Assembly: GCF_036421855.1 (NCBI RefSeq)
Contig: NZ_JAZGOK010000010.1
Reading direction: 5' to 3' (one strand)
DNA length: 64,000 nt
Source: Georgenia_B sunbinii
GTDB lineage: Bacteria; Actinomycetota; Actinomycetes; Actinomycetales; Actinomycetaceae
Shown: one piece after another, positions 24,822 to 33,770 of the stretch
Layout of the letters: each line of letters opens with the position of its first letter
How positions within the stretch are numbered: the stretch's first letter is position 1
Made by a program: the position numbers and the translations under genes
Notes under the pieces: model-generated
What the model saw: the letters and a program-made list of their open reading frames with translations, nothing else
What the model was told of the DNA's origin: nothing
The model's database searches: none

Positions 24822-24966
24822 AGCGACCAGGCTACGAGGCGGTGTCAAGGCGTCGGAGCAACGCCTATCGAGGTCAGGTACGCGAGGGGCGGCGTCGTCC
24901 GTCCGGACGCTGCCGCCCCGGGAACCGCACCCCCGCGCCGCGGTAGTGACCCCCGGCACACAAAAT

Positions 24967-25006
24967 TTGACTTCCGCCCGTCGTCATCTGTTTACTGTTA
25001 ACAGTA
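24967..25006 (+). promoter_or_regulatory. Promoter and palindromic operator of the GntR gene
   Basis: TTGACT (24967-24972) is followed after 18 bp by TTTACT (24991-24996). The perfect 14-bp palindrome TACTGTTAACAGTA (24993-25006) covers the -10 box. Short AT-centred palindromes like this are typical GntR-family operators, so autoregulation and control of the operon by the adjacent repressor is likely. Confidence 0.65.
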
Positions 25007-25029
25007 GACGGACGGCGTAAGGAAGCGCG

Positions 25030-25707
25030 TTGCTCATCAAGCCCATCAAGCACAACTCGCTCGGCACCCAGGTGGCCGACGAGCTCCGCACGTTGATTGC
25101 CACCCGACGTATCGAGGCGGGCACGACGATCGGGGAGGAGGCACTGGCCGCCCAGTTCGGGCTCAGCCGAGGCCCGGTCCGGGAGGCGATCAAGACTCTC
25201 GCGGGGGAGGGGCTGATCGAGCTCGGCGGACGCAGCGCAGTCATCCGCGGGCTGGATGCGGATGACATCGACGAGCTCTTCTCGTTGCGCCTCATCCTCG
25301 AGTCCGCGGCCGTCCGGATGGCGACCGAGCGCGACGTGGAGCAGCTCCTCGCCCAGCTCGACGCGGCGCTCGACGAGATGGAGGACGCCGTGGCCGGCGG
25401 CAGCGCGAAAGCCTTCGCCGCCGCGGACCTCCGGTTCCACTCCAGCCTCTACAGCGTCGCCGGGCACCGGCGGCTGCAGGGGATCTGGGACCTGTACCGG
25501 CCCAGCATCTCCGTGGTGCTGCTGGCCTCGAGGTCGACCTACGACGACCTCCGCCCATCGATCGACAGCCACTACAAGCTCCGCGACCTGGTCGGCAGCG
25601 GTGATCTTGATGCCGTGGTGGCCGAGCTCGAACGACACCTCGACAACGCACGCAGCCGCGTCCGCGAGTTCTACGCGGCCGGCAGCCACGACCAGACCAG
25701 CGAATAA
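25030..25707 (+). CDS. GntR-family regulator, FadR subfamily (FCD domain)
   Basis: This 225-residue regulator starts at TTG 25030 behind GGAAG. It has an N-terminal winged helix (about 10-72, FGLSRGPVREAIKTLAGEGLIEL) and a C-terminal all-helical FCD ligand domain with the metal-binding-type pattern DLRFHSSLY, SHYKLRDLV and LERHLDNA. FCD regulators sense organic acids. It opens the operon for a tricarboxylate-type transporter and catabolic enzymes. A palindrome over its own promoter suggests autorepression. Confidence 0.9.
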   Translation: MLIKPIKHNSLGTQVADELRTLIATRRIEAGTTIGEEALAAQFGLSRGPVREAIKTLAGEGLIELGGRSAVIRGLDADDIDELFSLRLILESAAVRMATERDVEQLLAQLDAALDEMEDAVAGGSAKAFAAADLRFHSSLYSVAGHRRLQGIWDLYRPSISVVLLASRSTYDDLRPSIDSHYKLRDLVGSGDLDAVVAELERHLDNARSRVREFYAAGSHDQTSE

Positions 25708-25744
25708 CCACTTCCCCTCACGACCGCGAAGGAGCGGAAATACC

Positions 25745-26704
25745 ATGGCAGTTCACAAGCGCCCGGTTGTTGTCCTCACTGCAGGACTGCTGGGACTGAC
25801 GCTCGTCGCGTGCTCGTCCGACGGCGGCGAGACCGCGGAGTACCCCTCCGACGACATCACCCTCGTGGTGCCCTACGACGCCGGCGGCGCCTCCGACCTC
25901 GCGGCGCGGACGCTGGCCGGCGAGATGGAGGAGTCCCTCGGGGTCTCCGTCATCGTGGAGAACCGCTCCGGCGGCGCCGGCTCGGTCGGCCTCGCCGCGG
26001 TCGCTGACGCCGACCCCGACGGCTTCACCCTCGGCTACATGCCGGTCGAGGTCGTCATGCTCGGCCAGCAGGGCTACGACACCGACCCCGCGGACTACGA
26101 CTTCCTCGGCCAGATCGTCTCGGTCCCCGCGACGATCGCCGTCGCCGCGGACAGCCCGTACGAGACCCTCGAGGACCTCGTGGCCGCCGCGACCGAGAAC
26201 CCCGACACGCTCACCGTGTCCAACTCGGGCGCCGGATCGATCTGGCACGCCGCCACCACCGCACTCAACGAGGCCACCGGCGCCGTGCTCCGCCCGGTGC
26301 CGTTCGACGGCGGCGCGCCGGCGGTCAGCGCTGCCATCGGCGGCCAGGTCGACGCCGTCATCGCCGGCGTCTCGGAGACCTCGCAGGCGCACGCCGACGG
26401 TCGGCTGCGCGTCCTCGGTGTCCTCGCCGACGAGCCGGCCGAGGCACTGCCGGACGTCGAGACCGCCCAGGCGCAGGGCATCGACGTCGCCATCGGCGGC
26501 TGGGGCCTCCTCGGCGCACCGGCCGGCCTGCCCGACGACGTCATCGAGACCCTCGGCGCCGCGGTGGAAGAGGCCGTGGCCTCCCAGACGTACGTCGACG
26601 TCATCTCCAGCGCGGGCAACATCGCGCTGTGGAGCAACCCTGCCGACGCGCAGGACTTCGTCACCGCCGAGACCGAGCGGTTCACCGCCATCCTCGCGGA
26701 GTGA
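25745..26704 (+). CDS. Tripartite tricarboxylate transporter substrate-binding lipoprotein (TctC family)
   Basis: This 319-residue secreted binding protein has lipobox LTLVAC (Cys23) and a TctC/Bug-type body. Typical features are ITLVVPYDAGGASDLAARTL near the start and VEAAVASQTYVDVISSAG-like sequence near the end. The family captures carboxylates for a TctA/TctB permease. A 12-bp hairpin just after its stop may favour accumulation of this cistron over the rest of the operon. Confidence 0.9.
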   Translation: MAVHKRPVVVLTAGLLGLTLVACSSDGGETAEYPSDDITLVVPYDAGGASDLAARTLAGEMEESLGVSVIVENRSGGAGSVGLAAVADADPDGFTLGYMPVEVVMLGQQGYDTDPADYDFLGQIVSVPATIAVAADSPYETLEDLVAAATENPDTLTVSNSGAGSIWHAATTALNEATGAVLRPVPFDGGAPAVSAAIGGQVDAVIAGVSETSQAHADGRLRVLGVLADEPAEALPDVETAQAQGIDVAIGGWGLLGAPAGLPDDVIETLGAAVEEAVASQTYVDVISSAGNIALWSNPADAQDFVTAETERFTAILAE

Positions 26705-26710
26705 TCCCCG

Positions 26711-26747
26711 GGAGGGGAGGGAGCGGCCGCGCCGTTCCCTCCCCTCC
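26711..26747 (+). terminator. Intercistronic hairpin after the binding-protein gene
   Basis: Arms GGAGGGGAGGGA (26711-26722) and TCCCTCCCCTCC (26736-26747) are perfectly complementary. Inside an operon this looks like a partial terminator or an mRNA-stabilising structure, a common arrangement for making binding protein in excess of permease. Confidence 0.6.
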
Positions 26748-26780
26748 GCAACCCCTCGTCCACACCTAAGGAACCTTCTG

Positions 26781-27653
26781 ATGCCCTCCTCCGCACAGCT
26801 CATCACCGCCGTCCCCACCCCCTTCAACGCCGACGGCACGCTCGACCGGGCCGGCACCCGCACCCTCTTCGACGCCATCGCGGTCCGCCCGGTCGACGGC
26901 GCCTTCATCGCCGGCACGACCGGTGAGTTCACCACGCTGGACGACGACGAGCGCAGCACGGTGATCGACGCCGGGCTCGGGGCGTTCGGCACCGACCGCG
27001 CCTACGTCCACGTGGGCGCCGCCCACACCCGCCAGGCGGTGGCGCTGACCAGAGCCGCGGTGGCCGAGGGCGCCACCAAGCTCGCGGCGATCACGCCCTA
27101 CTACTTCCCGGCTCCCGTCGAGGCGACGGTGGACTACTTCCGCCAGCTGGTCGACGCCGCCAACGGCGCCGAGGTCTACGCGTACCTGTTCGCCGCCCGC
27201 ACCACCACCGAGTTCGCGCACGAGAGCCTGCCGCTGCTGGCCGAGGTCGGCGTCGCGGGCGTGAAGATCAGCGGCGAGACCGACGAGTCCGTCTCCCGGT
27301 ACCTCGCGCACGCCCCCGAGGGCTTCACCGTGCTCTCCGGCAACGACGTCGCCTACGCCGACTTCATCGGCGCCGGCGGCCAGGGCATCATCTCCGGCGT
27401 CTCCTCGGTGTTCCCCGAGCCGTTCATCCGGCTGCGCGACGCGCTCGTCGCCGGCGACCAAGCCACCGCGGCGGACTGCCGCGAGGACATCGTCCGGGCG
27501 GTGGCGGTGGTCCGCGCCGGCAGCATCTCCCACCTCAAGGCGGGCCTCGAGCTGCGCGGCCTGCCGGCCGGCCCGGTCCGTGCCGGCGTCGAGGCCATCC
27601 CCGACGCCGACCGCGACGCGATCGCACGAGAGATCGACCGATGGATCAACTGA
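26781..27653 (+). CDS. DapA/NanA-family aldolase or lyase
   Basis: This 290-residue class I aldolase-type TIM barrel has GTTGE (45-49), the ITPYY tyrosine region (about 104-108) and Schiff-base lysine Lys162 in GVKISGE. Relatives make dihydrodipicolinate or split 2-keto-3-deoxy acids and sialic acid. The usual IYNIPGRT stretch is replaced by VYAYLFAARTTTEF, so a biosynthetic DapA is unlikely. Between transporter genes and beside a triose-type kinase it probably cleaves a keto-acid (inference). Confidence 0.85.
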   Translation: MPSSAQLITAVPTPFNADGTLDRAGTRTLFDAIAVRPVDGAFIAGTTGEFTTLDDDERSTVIDAGLGAFGTDRAYVHVGAAHTRQAVALTRAAVAEGATKLAAITPYYFPAPVEATVDYFRQLVDAANGAEVYAYLFAARTTTEFAHESLPLLAEVGVAGVKISGETDESVSRYLAHAPEGFTVLSGNDVAYADFIGAGGQGIISGVSSVFPEPFIRLRDALVAGDQATAADCREDIVRAVAVVRAGSISHLKAGLELRGLPAGPVRAGVEAIPDADRDAIAREIDRWIN

Positions 27654-28138
27654 CCGAGCAGCCCGGCGCCGAGGATGAGGCGCCCCCGGCCAAGAGCTCA
27701 CGCGCGTTCGAGGCCGTCGTCGCCGTCATCGCGATCGCGGGGGTCGGCACGGTCCTCCTCCTCACCCGGGGCATCGAGTCCACGGTGGACGCGGGCGGCC
27801 TCTCCCCGAGCTGGTGGCCGACCGTGCTCGCCACGGTCGGGCTGGCGCTCGCCGTCATCCTCCTCGCGACCAGCCTCGTCCGGCCGGTCGACAAGCGGGA
27901 GGACGTGGTCGCGGCCACCCCGGCGGGCTGGCGCCAGGCCGGGCTCGCCGCCGTGGCCGCCGTCGGCTTCCTCGTCGCCTGGAGCCAGGTCGGCTTCGTG
28001 GTCCCGGCGCTGGTGTTCCTCGTCGCGCTGTGCCTGATCTTCGGCGCCCGCAGCGTGAAGGTGCTCGTGCTGTTCCCGGTCGGGATCACCGGCCTCATCT
28101 ATGTCCTCTTCGACGTCCTTCTGCGAGTGCCGCTATGA
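27641..28138 (+). CDS. Tripartite tricarboxylate transporter small membrane subunit (TctB family)
   Basis: This 165-residue protein has four predicted transmembrane helices and is the small subunit of a TTT transporter. Its ATG overlaps the end of the aldolase gene by 13 bp, and its stop overlaps the tctA-type gene as ATGA. Sequence conservation in TctB is low. The assignment rests on size, topology and position between TctC and TctA. Confidence 0.85.
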   Translation: MDQLTEQPGAEDEAPPAKSSRAFEAVVAVIAIAGVGTVLLLTRGIESTVDAGGLSPSWWPTVLATVGLALAVILLATSLVRPVDKREDVVAATPAGWRQAGLAAVAAVGFLVAWSQVGFVVPALVFLVALCLIFGARSVKVLVLFPVGITGLIYVLFDVLLRVPL

Positions 28139-29640
28139 CCGCCATCCTCGAGGGGCTCAGCTCCTTCGCCGACCTGAGCTTCTGGGTCTTCATCCTCCTC
28201 GGCATGTTGCTGGGCCTGCTCGTCGGGCTGTTCCCCGGCGTGACCATGACCATGGCCGTCGCGCTCGCCAGCGGCTTCACGCTCACCCTGGAGCCGGAGC
28301 AGGGGCTGGCCGTGCTGCTGACGATCTACGTCGCCGGACAGTTCGGTGACCGGATCCCCTCGATCCTCATCAACACCCCGGGGACGCCGGCGTCGATCGC
28401 CACCACGTTCGACGGCTACCCGATGGCGAAGAAGGGCAACGCCGGCCTGGCGTTGATGATCTCCGGCATCGCCACCGGCGTCGGCATCCTCGCCAGCATG
28501 GTGCTGTTCGTCCTCGTCGCCCAGCCGATCGCCTCCTTCGCGCTGCGCTTCGGGCCGGCCGAGATGTTCGCGCTGGTGCTCTTCGGGCTCACCGTGATGA
28601 TCAGCATCGCGTCGAAGTCGCTGCTCAAGGGGCTGCTCGCGGGCGTCTTCGGGCTGCTGCTCGCCGTCGTCGGCCGCGACCCGATCACCGGCAGTCAGCG
28701 GCTGACCTTCGGGATCGACGAGCTGAGCTCGGGCATCGAGTTCATCGCCGTCATCATCGGCCTGTTCGGCATCGCCGAGGTGCTCGACCAGATCATCACC
28801 CACCGGCCCCACGCCGCCCGCCCGATCTCCAGCCTCGGTCGGTGGTGGCCGACAAAGAAGGACCTGCGCGAGTCGCTGCCCTCCGGCGCCATCGGTGGCG
28901 CCGTCGGGCTCGGCGTCGGGATCGTCCCGGCCGCCGGCGGCGACATCGCCGGCCTCATCGGCTGGGACCGCGCCCGGTCCGCGTCCAAGCACCCGGAGAA
29001 GTTCGGTACCGGCTACGTCGGTGGCGTCGCCGCCTCTGACACCGCCTCCAGCGCCACCCTCGGCGGCTCGCTGACGACGACGATGGCGCTCGGCATCCCG
29101 GGCGACTCCGTGATGGCCGTGATGATCGGCTCGATGATCGTCTGGGGCATCCAGCCCGGGCCGTCGCTGTTCACCGAGCGGCCGGACATGGTCGTGCTCA
29201 TCGCCGCGATCATGGTCATCGCCACCCTCGCGACCACCGTGGTGAGCCTCATCCGGGTCAAGGGCATGGTCAAGCTGCTCGACATGAAGCCGCAGTACCT
29301 GTGGCCCGTCATCCTCATCTTCTGCATGGTCGGCACCTACGCCACCACCAACAGCATGATGACCGTCACGACGATGCTCATCGCCGGGTTCGTCGGCCTG
29401 GGCCTCAAGCGGGCCAACATCCCGGCCGGACCGGTCGTCCTCGGCCTGCTGCTCGGCCCGCTCGCGGAATCCAACCTGCGCCGTGCGCTGCTCATCGACG
29501 GCCCGGGCGAGCTGGTCTCGAGCTGGATCTCGATCGTGCTGCTCGCGCTGACCGCGATCGTGCTCGTCGGCGCCCTGCTGCGCCGCGACAAGTCCAAGAG
29601 CACGGCGGCCGAGCCGGCCCACGACGTCCCCGCCAGTTGA
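28135..29640 (+). CDS. Tripartite tricarboxylate transporter large permease (TctA family)
   Basis: This 501-residue permease has about 11-12 hydrophobic segments. TctA hallmarks are GLFPGVTMTMAVALASGFT near the N terminus, INTPGTPASIATTFDGYPMA, and the second internal-repeat copy GIVPAAGGDIAGLIGWDRAR followed by TALGIPGDSVMAVMIG-like sequence. With TctB and TctC it forms an ion-driven carboxylate importer. Start ATG 28135 overlaps the preceding stop. Confidence 0.93.
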   Translation: MTAILEGLSSFADLSFWVFILLGMLLGLLVGLFPGVTMTMAVALASGFTLTLEPEQGLAVLLTIYVAGQFGDRIPSILINTPGTPASIATTFDGYPMAKKGNAGLALMISGIATGVGILASMVLFVLVAQPIASFALRFGPAEMFALVLFGLTVMISIASKSLLKGLLAGVFGLLLAVVGRDPITGSQRLTFGIDELSSGIEFIAVIIGLFGIAEVLDQIITHRPHAARPISSLGRWWPTKKDLRESLPSGAIGGAVGLGVGIVPAAGGDIAGLIGWDRARSASKHPEKFGTGYVGGVAASDTASSATLGGSLTTTMALGIPGDSVMAVMIGSMIVWGIQPGPSLFTERPDMVVLIAAIMVIATLATTVVSLIRVKGMVKLLDMKPQYLWPVILIFCMVGTYATTNSMMTVTTMLIAGFVGLGLKRANIPAGPVVLGLLLGPLAESNLRRALLIDGPGELVSSWISIVLLALTAIVLVGALLRRDKSKSTAAEPAHDVPAS

Positions 29641-29673
29641 CCCCCTCCCCGCCCTGCACCAAGGAGTGAAGCT

Positions 29674-31377
29674 GTGAAGAAAATTATCAACGCCCCGGCC
29701 GACTTCGTCGACGAGGTCGTCGACGGGCTGCTGCTGGCCCATCCCGACGAGCTGCGTGCCGCCTCCGAGGACCAGCGCGCGCTGGTCCGGGCCGACGCCG
29801 GCACCGGCGGCAAGGTCGGCATCGTCACCGGGGGCGGGTCGGGCCACATGCCGTTCTTCCTCGGCTACGTCGGGCGCGGGCTGTGCTCCGGGGTCGCGGT
29901 CGGCAACGTGTTCTCCTCGCCGTCGCCGGAGCAGATCTACGCCGCCACCGCGGCCAGCGACGACGGCGCCGGCGTGCTCTACCTGTACGGCAACTACGGC
30001 GGGGACGTCTACAACTTCGACATCGCCGCCGACCTCGCCGCCACCGACGGCATCCGTACGACGACGGTGCGCGGCACCGACGACATCCTCTCCGCCCCCG
30101 CCGACCGGGCCGAGACCCGCCGCGGTGTCGCGGGCCTGATCTTCGCCTACAAGGCGGCCGGCGCCGCCGCCGAGCGCGGCGACGACCTCGCCACCGTCAC
30201 CGAGATCGCGCAGCGCGCCAGTGACCGCACCCGCACCATGGGCGTGGGCCTCTCGCCGACGATCCTGCCGGCCGCCGGCGAGCCCACCTTCACCCTCGAC
30301 GAGGGAGAGATGGAGGTCGGCATCGGCATCCACGGCGAGCCGGGCAAGTACCGCGGCCCGTTGGAGACGGCCGACGAGATCACCGACCGCTTCCTCGCCG
30401 AGCTGCGCACCGAGCTCGACCTCACCGCGGGCAGCCGGGTCGCGGTGCTCGTCAACGGGCTGGGGTCCACCCCGCTCGAGGAGCTCTACCTCATTTACCG
30501 CCGCACCCACCGCACGCTGGCCGAGCGCGGGGTCACCATCCACCGCCGGTACATCGGCGAGTACGCGACCAGCCTGGAGATGGCCGGTGCCTCGCTGTCG
30601 ATCCTCCACCTGGACGACGAGCTCGCCGAGCTCATCGACGCACCGGCGCACTCGCCGTTCTTCAGCCAGGGCACCGTCGAGCCGCCCGCGGCCGCGCCGG
30701 TGAAGCACTCGACCGTGGTGCGGTCCGCCGCCGCGGAGCGCGGTGAGGTCCGCACCGGCGCCGAGCCCGGCCGGCTGCGCGAGGTCATGCTCGCCACCAC
30801 CGACCGGCTGGGCGCGCACGCCGACGAGCTGCGTGAGCTCGACGCCGCGCTCGGCGACGGCGACCTCGGCATCACGGTGAGCGCCGGCGCCCGCGCCGTG
30901 CACACCGCCGTCGCCGCGCTGCCGGCCGACGCGCACCCGAGCGAGATCCTCAAGGCCGCCGGCGCCGCCTTCGCCGGGGCCAACCCCTCGACCTTCGCCG
31001 CGCTCGTCGGCGGCGGGCTCGTCGCGGCGGCCGGCTCGGTGTCCGGCGCCACCGCGTTCACCAGCACCGAGCTGGTCACCGCCACCCGGGCGCTGCAGCA
31101 CCGGATCATGGAGCGCGGCGGCGCGCAGGTCGGCGACAAGACCGTCGTCGACGTCATCGACCCGGTCGCCGGCCACCTCGCGTCGAGCGACGGTGAGCCC
31201 GCCTCCCAGCTCGCCACCGCCGTCGTCGATGTCGCGCGCGACGCCGTCGCCCACGGCACCGACCTCATCTCCCGGCGCGGCCGCGCCGGCTGGATCGGCG
31301 ACCGCAGCGCCGGGCACCGGGACCCGGGCTCGGTGGCCTTCCTGCGACTGCTCGAAGAGATAGCCAAGGAGTTCTAG
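29674..31377 (+). CDS. Fused dihydroxyacetone-type kinase (DhaK-DhaL)
   Basis: This 567-residue single-chain kinase joins a DhaK domain (about 1-330) to a DhaL nucleotide-binding domain (about 365-567). The DhaK part has GGGSGHMPFFLGYVG and His220 in GIHGEPG, the residue that covalently holds the substrate carbonyl. The DhaL part has DAALGDGDLG (Asp390, Asp395, Asp397) for Mg-ATP. ATP-dependent members phosphorylate dihydroxyacetone, and many homologues in carbohydrate-acid operons act on C4 sugars such as erythrulose. Here the substrate is probably the carbonyl product of the neighbouring aldolase (inference). GTG start with GGAG upstream. Confidence 0.9.
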   Translation: MKKIINAPADFVDEVVDGLLLAHPDELRAASEDQRALVRADAGTGGKVGIVTGGGSGHMPFFLGYVGRGLCSGVAVGNVFSSPSPEQIYAATAASDDGAGVLYLYGNYGGDVYNFDIAADLAATDGIRTTTVRGTDDILSAPADRAETRRGVAGLIFAYKAAGAAAERGDDLATVTEIAQRASDRTRTMGVGLSPTILPAAGEPTFTLDEGEMEVGIGIHGEPGKYRGPLETADEITDRFLAELRTELDLTAGSRVAVLVNGLGSTPLEELYLIYRRTHRTLAERGVTIHRRYIGEYATSLEMAGASLSILHLDDELAELIDAPAHSPFFSQGTVEPPAAAPVKHSTVVRSAAAERGEVRTGAEPGRLREVMLATTDRLGAHADELRELDAALGDGDLGITVSAGARAVHTAVAALPADAHPSEILKAAGAAFAGANPSTFAALVGGGLVAAAGSVSGATAFTSTELVTATRALQHRIMERGGAQVGDKTVVDVIDPVAGHLASSDGEPASQLATAVVDVARDAVAHGTDLISRRGRAGWIGDRSAGHRDPGSVAFLRLLEEIAKEF

Positions 31378-31441
31378 CCGTACGTGTCTCGCGGTGCGCC
31401 GGCGGTCGCGGGGTGTCGCCGGTGGTCGCCGGCGAGGTCGG

Positions 31442-32363
31442 TCAGGTGTGGTCGGCCACCAGCTGCGCGACGGCCTGCGCCGTCGGGACGGCTTCCTGGG
31501 CGCCACGGGCGGTGGTCGCCAGCGCGCCGGCCGCCGCCGCGACGCGGGCCGCGGCGGGCAGAGCGGCGCCCTTGGCGAGCTCGGCCGCGAGGACGCCGCA
31601 GTACGTGTCGCCGGCGCCGGTGGTGTCTACGACGGCCACCGGGAAGGCCGCGATGCGCACGGGCTCGGCGTCGCGGGTGGCGACCAGGCTCCCGTCACCG
31701 CCTAGCGTGATGACGACGGCGGGCACCCGGGCGAGCAGCGCGCGCCAGCTCGTGGGGATCGGTGGTGGCCAGCCCGGCCATGTCGGCTGCCTCGTGCTCG
31801 TTGACTACCAGCACGTCCAGCGCCCGCCACAGCTCCGCGGGCAGCTCCTGGGACGGGGCGGCGTTGAGGACGAGCAGCGTGCGCTCGCCGCGGGCGTCGG
31901 CTGCCTGCTGCACGACGTCGAGGGGCACCTCGAGCTGGGCCAGGACGACGTCCGCCGCCGCGACCAGGGCCGCCTGGGACGGGCCGATCCGGACGTGGCC
32001 GTTGGCCCCCGGTGCCACGATGATGGTGTTCTCGCCGTCCGGCGAGACGGTGATCAGGGCCGTCCCGGTGGCGACAGGGGCGCGCTCGACGAGCCCGACA
32101 TCGACGCCGGCGTCCCGTATGGAGGCCTCGAGGATGCTGCCCGCCTCGTCGTCGCCCAGGGCGCCGATGAACGTCGTCGGCACGCCGCCGGCCCGCGCCG
32201 CCGCCACCGCTTGGTTGGCACCCTTGCCGCCGAGGTGGCGGTTCAGTGTGCCGCCGAGGATCGTCTCGCCGCCGGCAGGTTGGCGGGGGACCGGGACGAC
32301 GAGGTCGACATTCGCCGACCCGACGACGGCCACTCGCGGGCCGGGTCGGTGTTGGTCGTTCAT
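31442..32363 (-). pseudogene. Ribokinase/PfkB-family sugar kinase, frameshifted as sequenced
   Basis: The N-terminal part begins MNDQHRPGPRVAVVGSANVD and runs through GGKGANQAVAAARAGG to NEHEAADMAGLATTDPHEL. The C-terminal part (PAVVITLGGDGSL, then VVDTTGAGDTYCGVLAAEL with the catalytic GAGD) is in another frame. The break lies near 31720-31750, in a GCGCGC-rich stretch. One dinucleotide loss or single insertion would restore a normal ribokinase of about 306 residues. In draft sequence this may be an error. The gene is convergent with the kinase operon. Confidence 0.8.
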
Positions 32364-32392
32364 GGGTTCGGCTCCTTGTCGGTGGGGAGTCG

Positions 32393-32701
32393 TCAGAGGG
32401 CGCTCGCGGCGGCGCTCTCGACGGCCGGGCCCGCGCGATTGCGCTCGAGGAACGTCGCGTAGCGCGCGACGTCGGCCGGGTCGGGGTCTACGGTCTGGAA
32501 GTCCGCGTCGCCAGAGATCCGTGCGTGGAGGTAGTGGCCGAGACTCTTGTCGCCGGCGGCGGGCAGGCAGGACGCCCGCACCGACTCCAGCTCGATCCCC
32601 AGCGAGGTGTGGCGCTCGAGTATCGCCTCGCGGGCGGCACCGTGCGCGCCCATCGTCGGTGCTGCCGAGCCAGGTTTCGTCACGAAAGTCGCCACCGTCA
32701 T
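32393..32701 (-). CDS. Hypothetical protein, possibly a gene remnant
   Basis: This 102-residue frame has strongly GC-biased third positions, which argues for real coding history. It has no clear ribosome binding site at the ATG, and I recognise no family. The second half, VDPDPADVARYATFLERNRA, looks like the C-terminal end of a larger enzyme. It lies upstream of the broken ribokinase gene on the same strand, so it could be part of the same decaying sugar operon. Confidence 0.35.
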   Translation of the reverse strand: MTVATFVTKPGSAAPTMGAHGAAREAILERHTSLGIELESVRASCLPAAGDKSLGHYLHARISGDADFQTVDPDPADVARYATFLERNRAGPAVESAAASAL

Positions 32702-32869
32702 CGAGTTGTTGGGATCGTCTCATCGTAAGGCTGGTGGCTGAGAGGAACTCCAACGAGCGCAGGCGCTTCGGGGTTGCGCCGTCCGTCGCTCGCTCATCGA
32801 AGGCCCAGTGCTTGCCCGCTGCTACAGTCGCCGGCAGATGCACGTCGAGGTCACGATCAATGGAGAAGA

Positions 32870-33325
32870 GTGACACCTTCAATTACTTCTGCTGCTCCCG
32901 GGCGGGGGCTCGCAGCGGCGGCTACAGCGGCCGGTCTCATCATGGCCATCGGCGGCGTCGCCCCTGCGCACGCAGACGTCACGGAGGGCACCACCTCCGA
33001 GCAGTATCAGCGGATCGTCGTCACGGTTCCGGAGCGGGCGACCCCGGACGGTCCAGAGGCGCCACCGACCGACGAAGGCGTCAACAGCGGCACGCTCCCG
33101 AGGCCGGCAGCGCCCGACGGTGAGCCGGACCCGACCGAGAGCGGCACGGCGCCCGGACAACCGAACACCGATGGCGTCGACGGCCCGGTGCAGTCGGAGC
33201 CCGGCACCCTTCCCAGCACCGGCGCCGACCTGGCGGGGATGCTTGGTGGCGTCGCGGCTCTGCTCGCGGCCGGCGTTGCCGCCCTGCTGTGGCGCCAGCG
33301 CATGGTCGTGAGTCGGCGCGGCTGA
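32870..33325 (+). CDS. Small LPXTG-anchored surface protein
   Basis: This secreted protein of about 151 residues starts at GTG 32870 behind GGAG. A Sec signal peptide ends near VAPAHA, followed by a low-complexity Pro/Gly/Asp/Thr-rich wall-spanning region. A full sorting signal comes last: LPSTG (114-118), a hydrophobic helix and the basic tail WRQRMVVSRRG. It should be linked to peptidoglycan by a class C/E sortase encoded elsewhere. No adhesive or enzymatic domain is visible; it may be a stalk or spacer protein. Confidence 0.75.
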   Translation: MTPSITSAAPGRGLAAAATAAGLIMAIGGVAPAHADVTEGTTSEQYQRIVVTVPERATPDGPEAPPTDEGVNSGTLPRPAAPDGEPDPTESGTAPGQPNTDGVDGPVQSEPGTLPSTGADLAGMLGGVAALLAAGVAALLWRQRMVVSRRG

Positions 33326-33472
33326 CGGTCGCCCTGCCGCCTGACCACCACTCTCCTCCGAAAGTAGGAGCAGGTTTTAGGTCCTCCGCAGGGTGCGCGC
33401 GACACCTGTGCTGTTGTCGACTTGTGTCGGCGGCATCGGGCGGTGCCGGCTCACTTGGCGAAGGACGATCAC

Positions 33473-33634
33473 ATGGGTACCGGAACACAGATCGCGGCAC
33501 GGTCAGCACTGCTGGCCACCGACGAGGGCTCGACGATCAAGGAGCTCGCGGCCGGCGCAGGCCTGAGCCACGGGGCGACCTGGCCCGGCACCGACGGCTA
33601 CGCCGACGGCCCCTCCCAGGAGGAGTTCCTCTAA
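33473..33634 (+). CDS. Small hypothetical protein
   Basis: This 53-residue frame starts at ATG 33473 behind AAGGA with a 7-base spacing. The composition is Ala/Gly/Thr-rich and ends GPSQEEFL. No transmembrane helix, cysteines or known family are visible. It lies between the LPSTG protein and the repeat-containing spacer before the SIR2-type gene. The good ribosome binding site and codon bias make it plausible, but it could also be the decayed end of a larger gene. Confidence 0.4.
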   Translation: MGTGTQIAARSALLATDEGSTIKELAAGAGLSHGATWPGTDGYADGPSQEEFL

Positions 33635-33690
33635 CCAGTTGGCGTGCTCGCGCGCCTGCTTCGCGGACCGCTCCCAGCCCCTCTTTTTCG

Positions 33691-33716
33691 TCGCCGACAG
33701 CTGGATTGTCAACGCG
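33691..33716 (+). repeat. Dispersed repeat, copy 1
   Basis: TCGCCGACAGCTGGATTGTC followed by AACGCG. It differs by one base from the 20-mer shared by the copies at 60442 and 61217. Copy 2 lies about 50 bp downstream in the same orientation. Confidence 0.6.
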
Positions 33717-33743
33717 CCACCTGCGCCGGCCCCTTGTTCCCCT

Positions 33744-33770
33744 GTCGTCGACAGCAGGATTGTCAACGCG
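33744..33770 (+). repeat. Dispersed repeat, copy 2
   Basis: TCGTCGACAGCAGGATTGTC followed by AACGCG, two mismatches to the 20-mer at 60442. Copies 1 and 2 form a direct repeat in the roughly 300-bp gene-free spacer (33635-33937) before the SIR2-type gene. A weaker relative (CACCGACAGCAGGGGTACTG) follows near 33820. No gene is visible in this spacer. Confidence 0.6.

Noticed and set aside
28099..31506. Antisense open frame of over 1100 codons opposite the TctA and DhaK-DhaL genes
   Set aside because: Composition (Gly/Arg/Asp/Glu/Val low complexity) and exact opposition to well-recognised genes show it is a shadow of high-GC codon bias.
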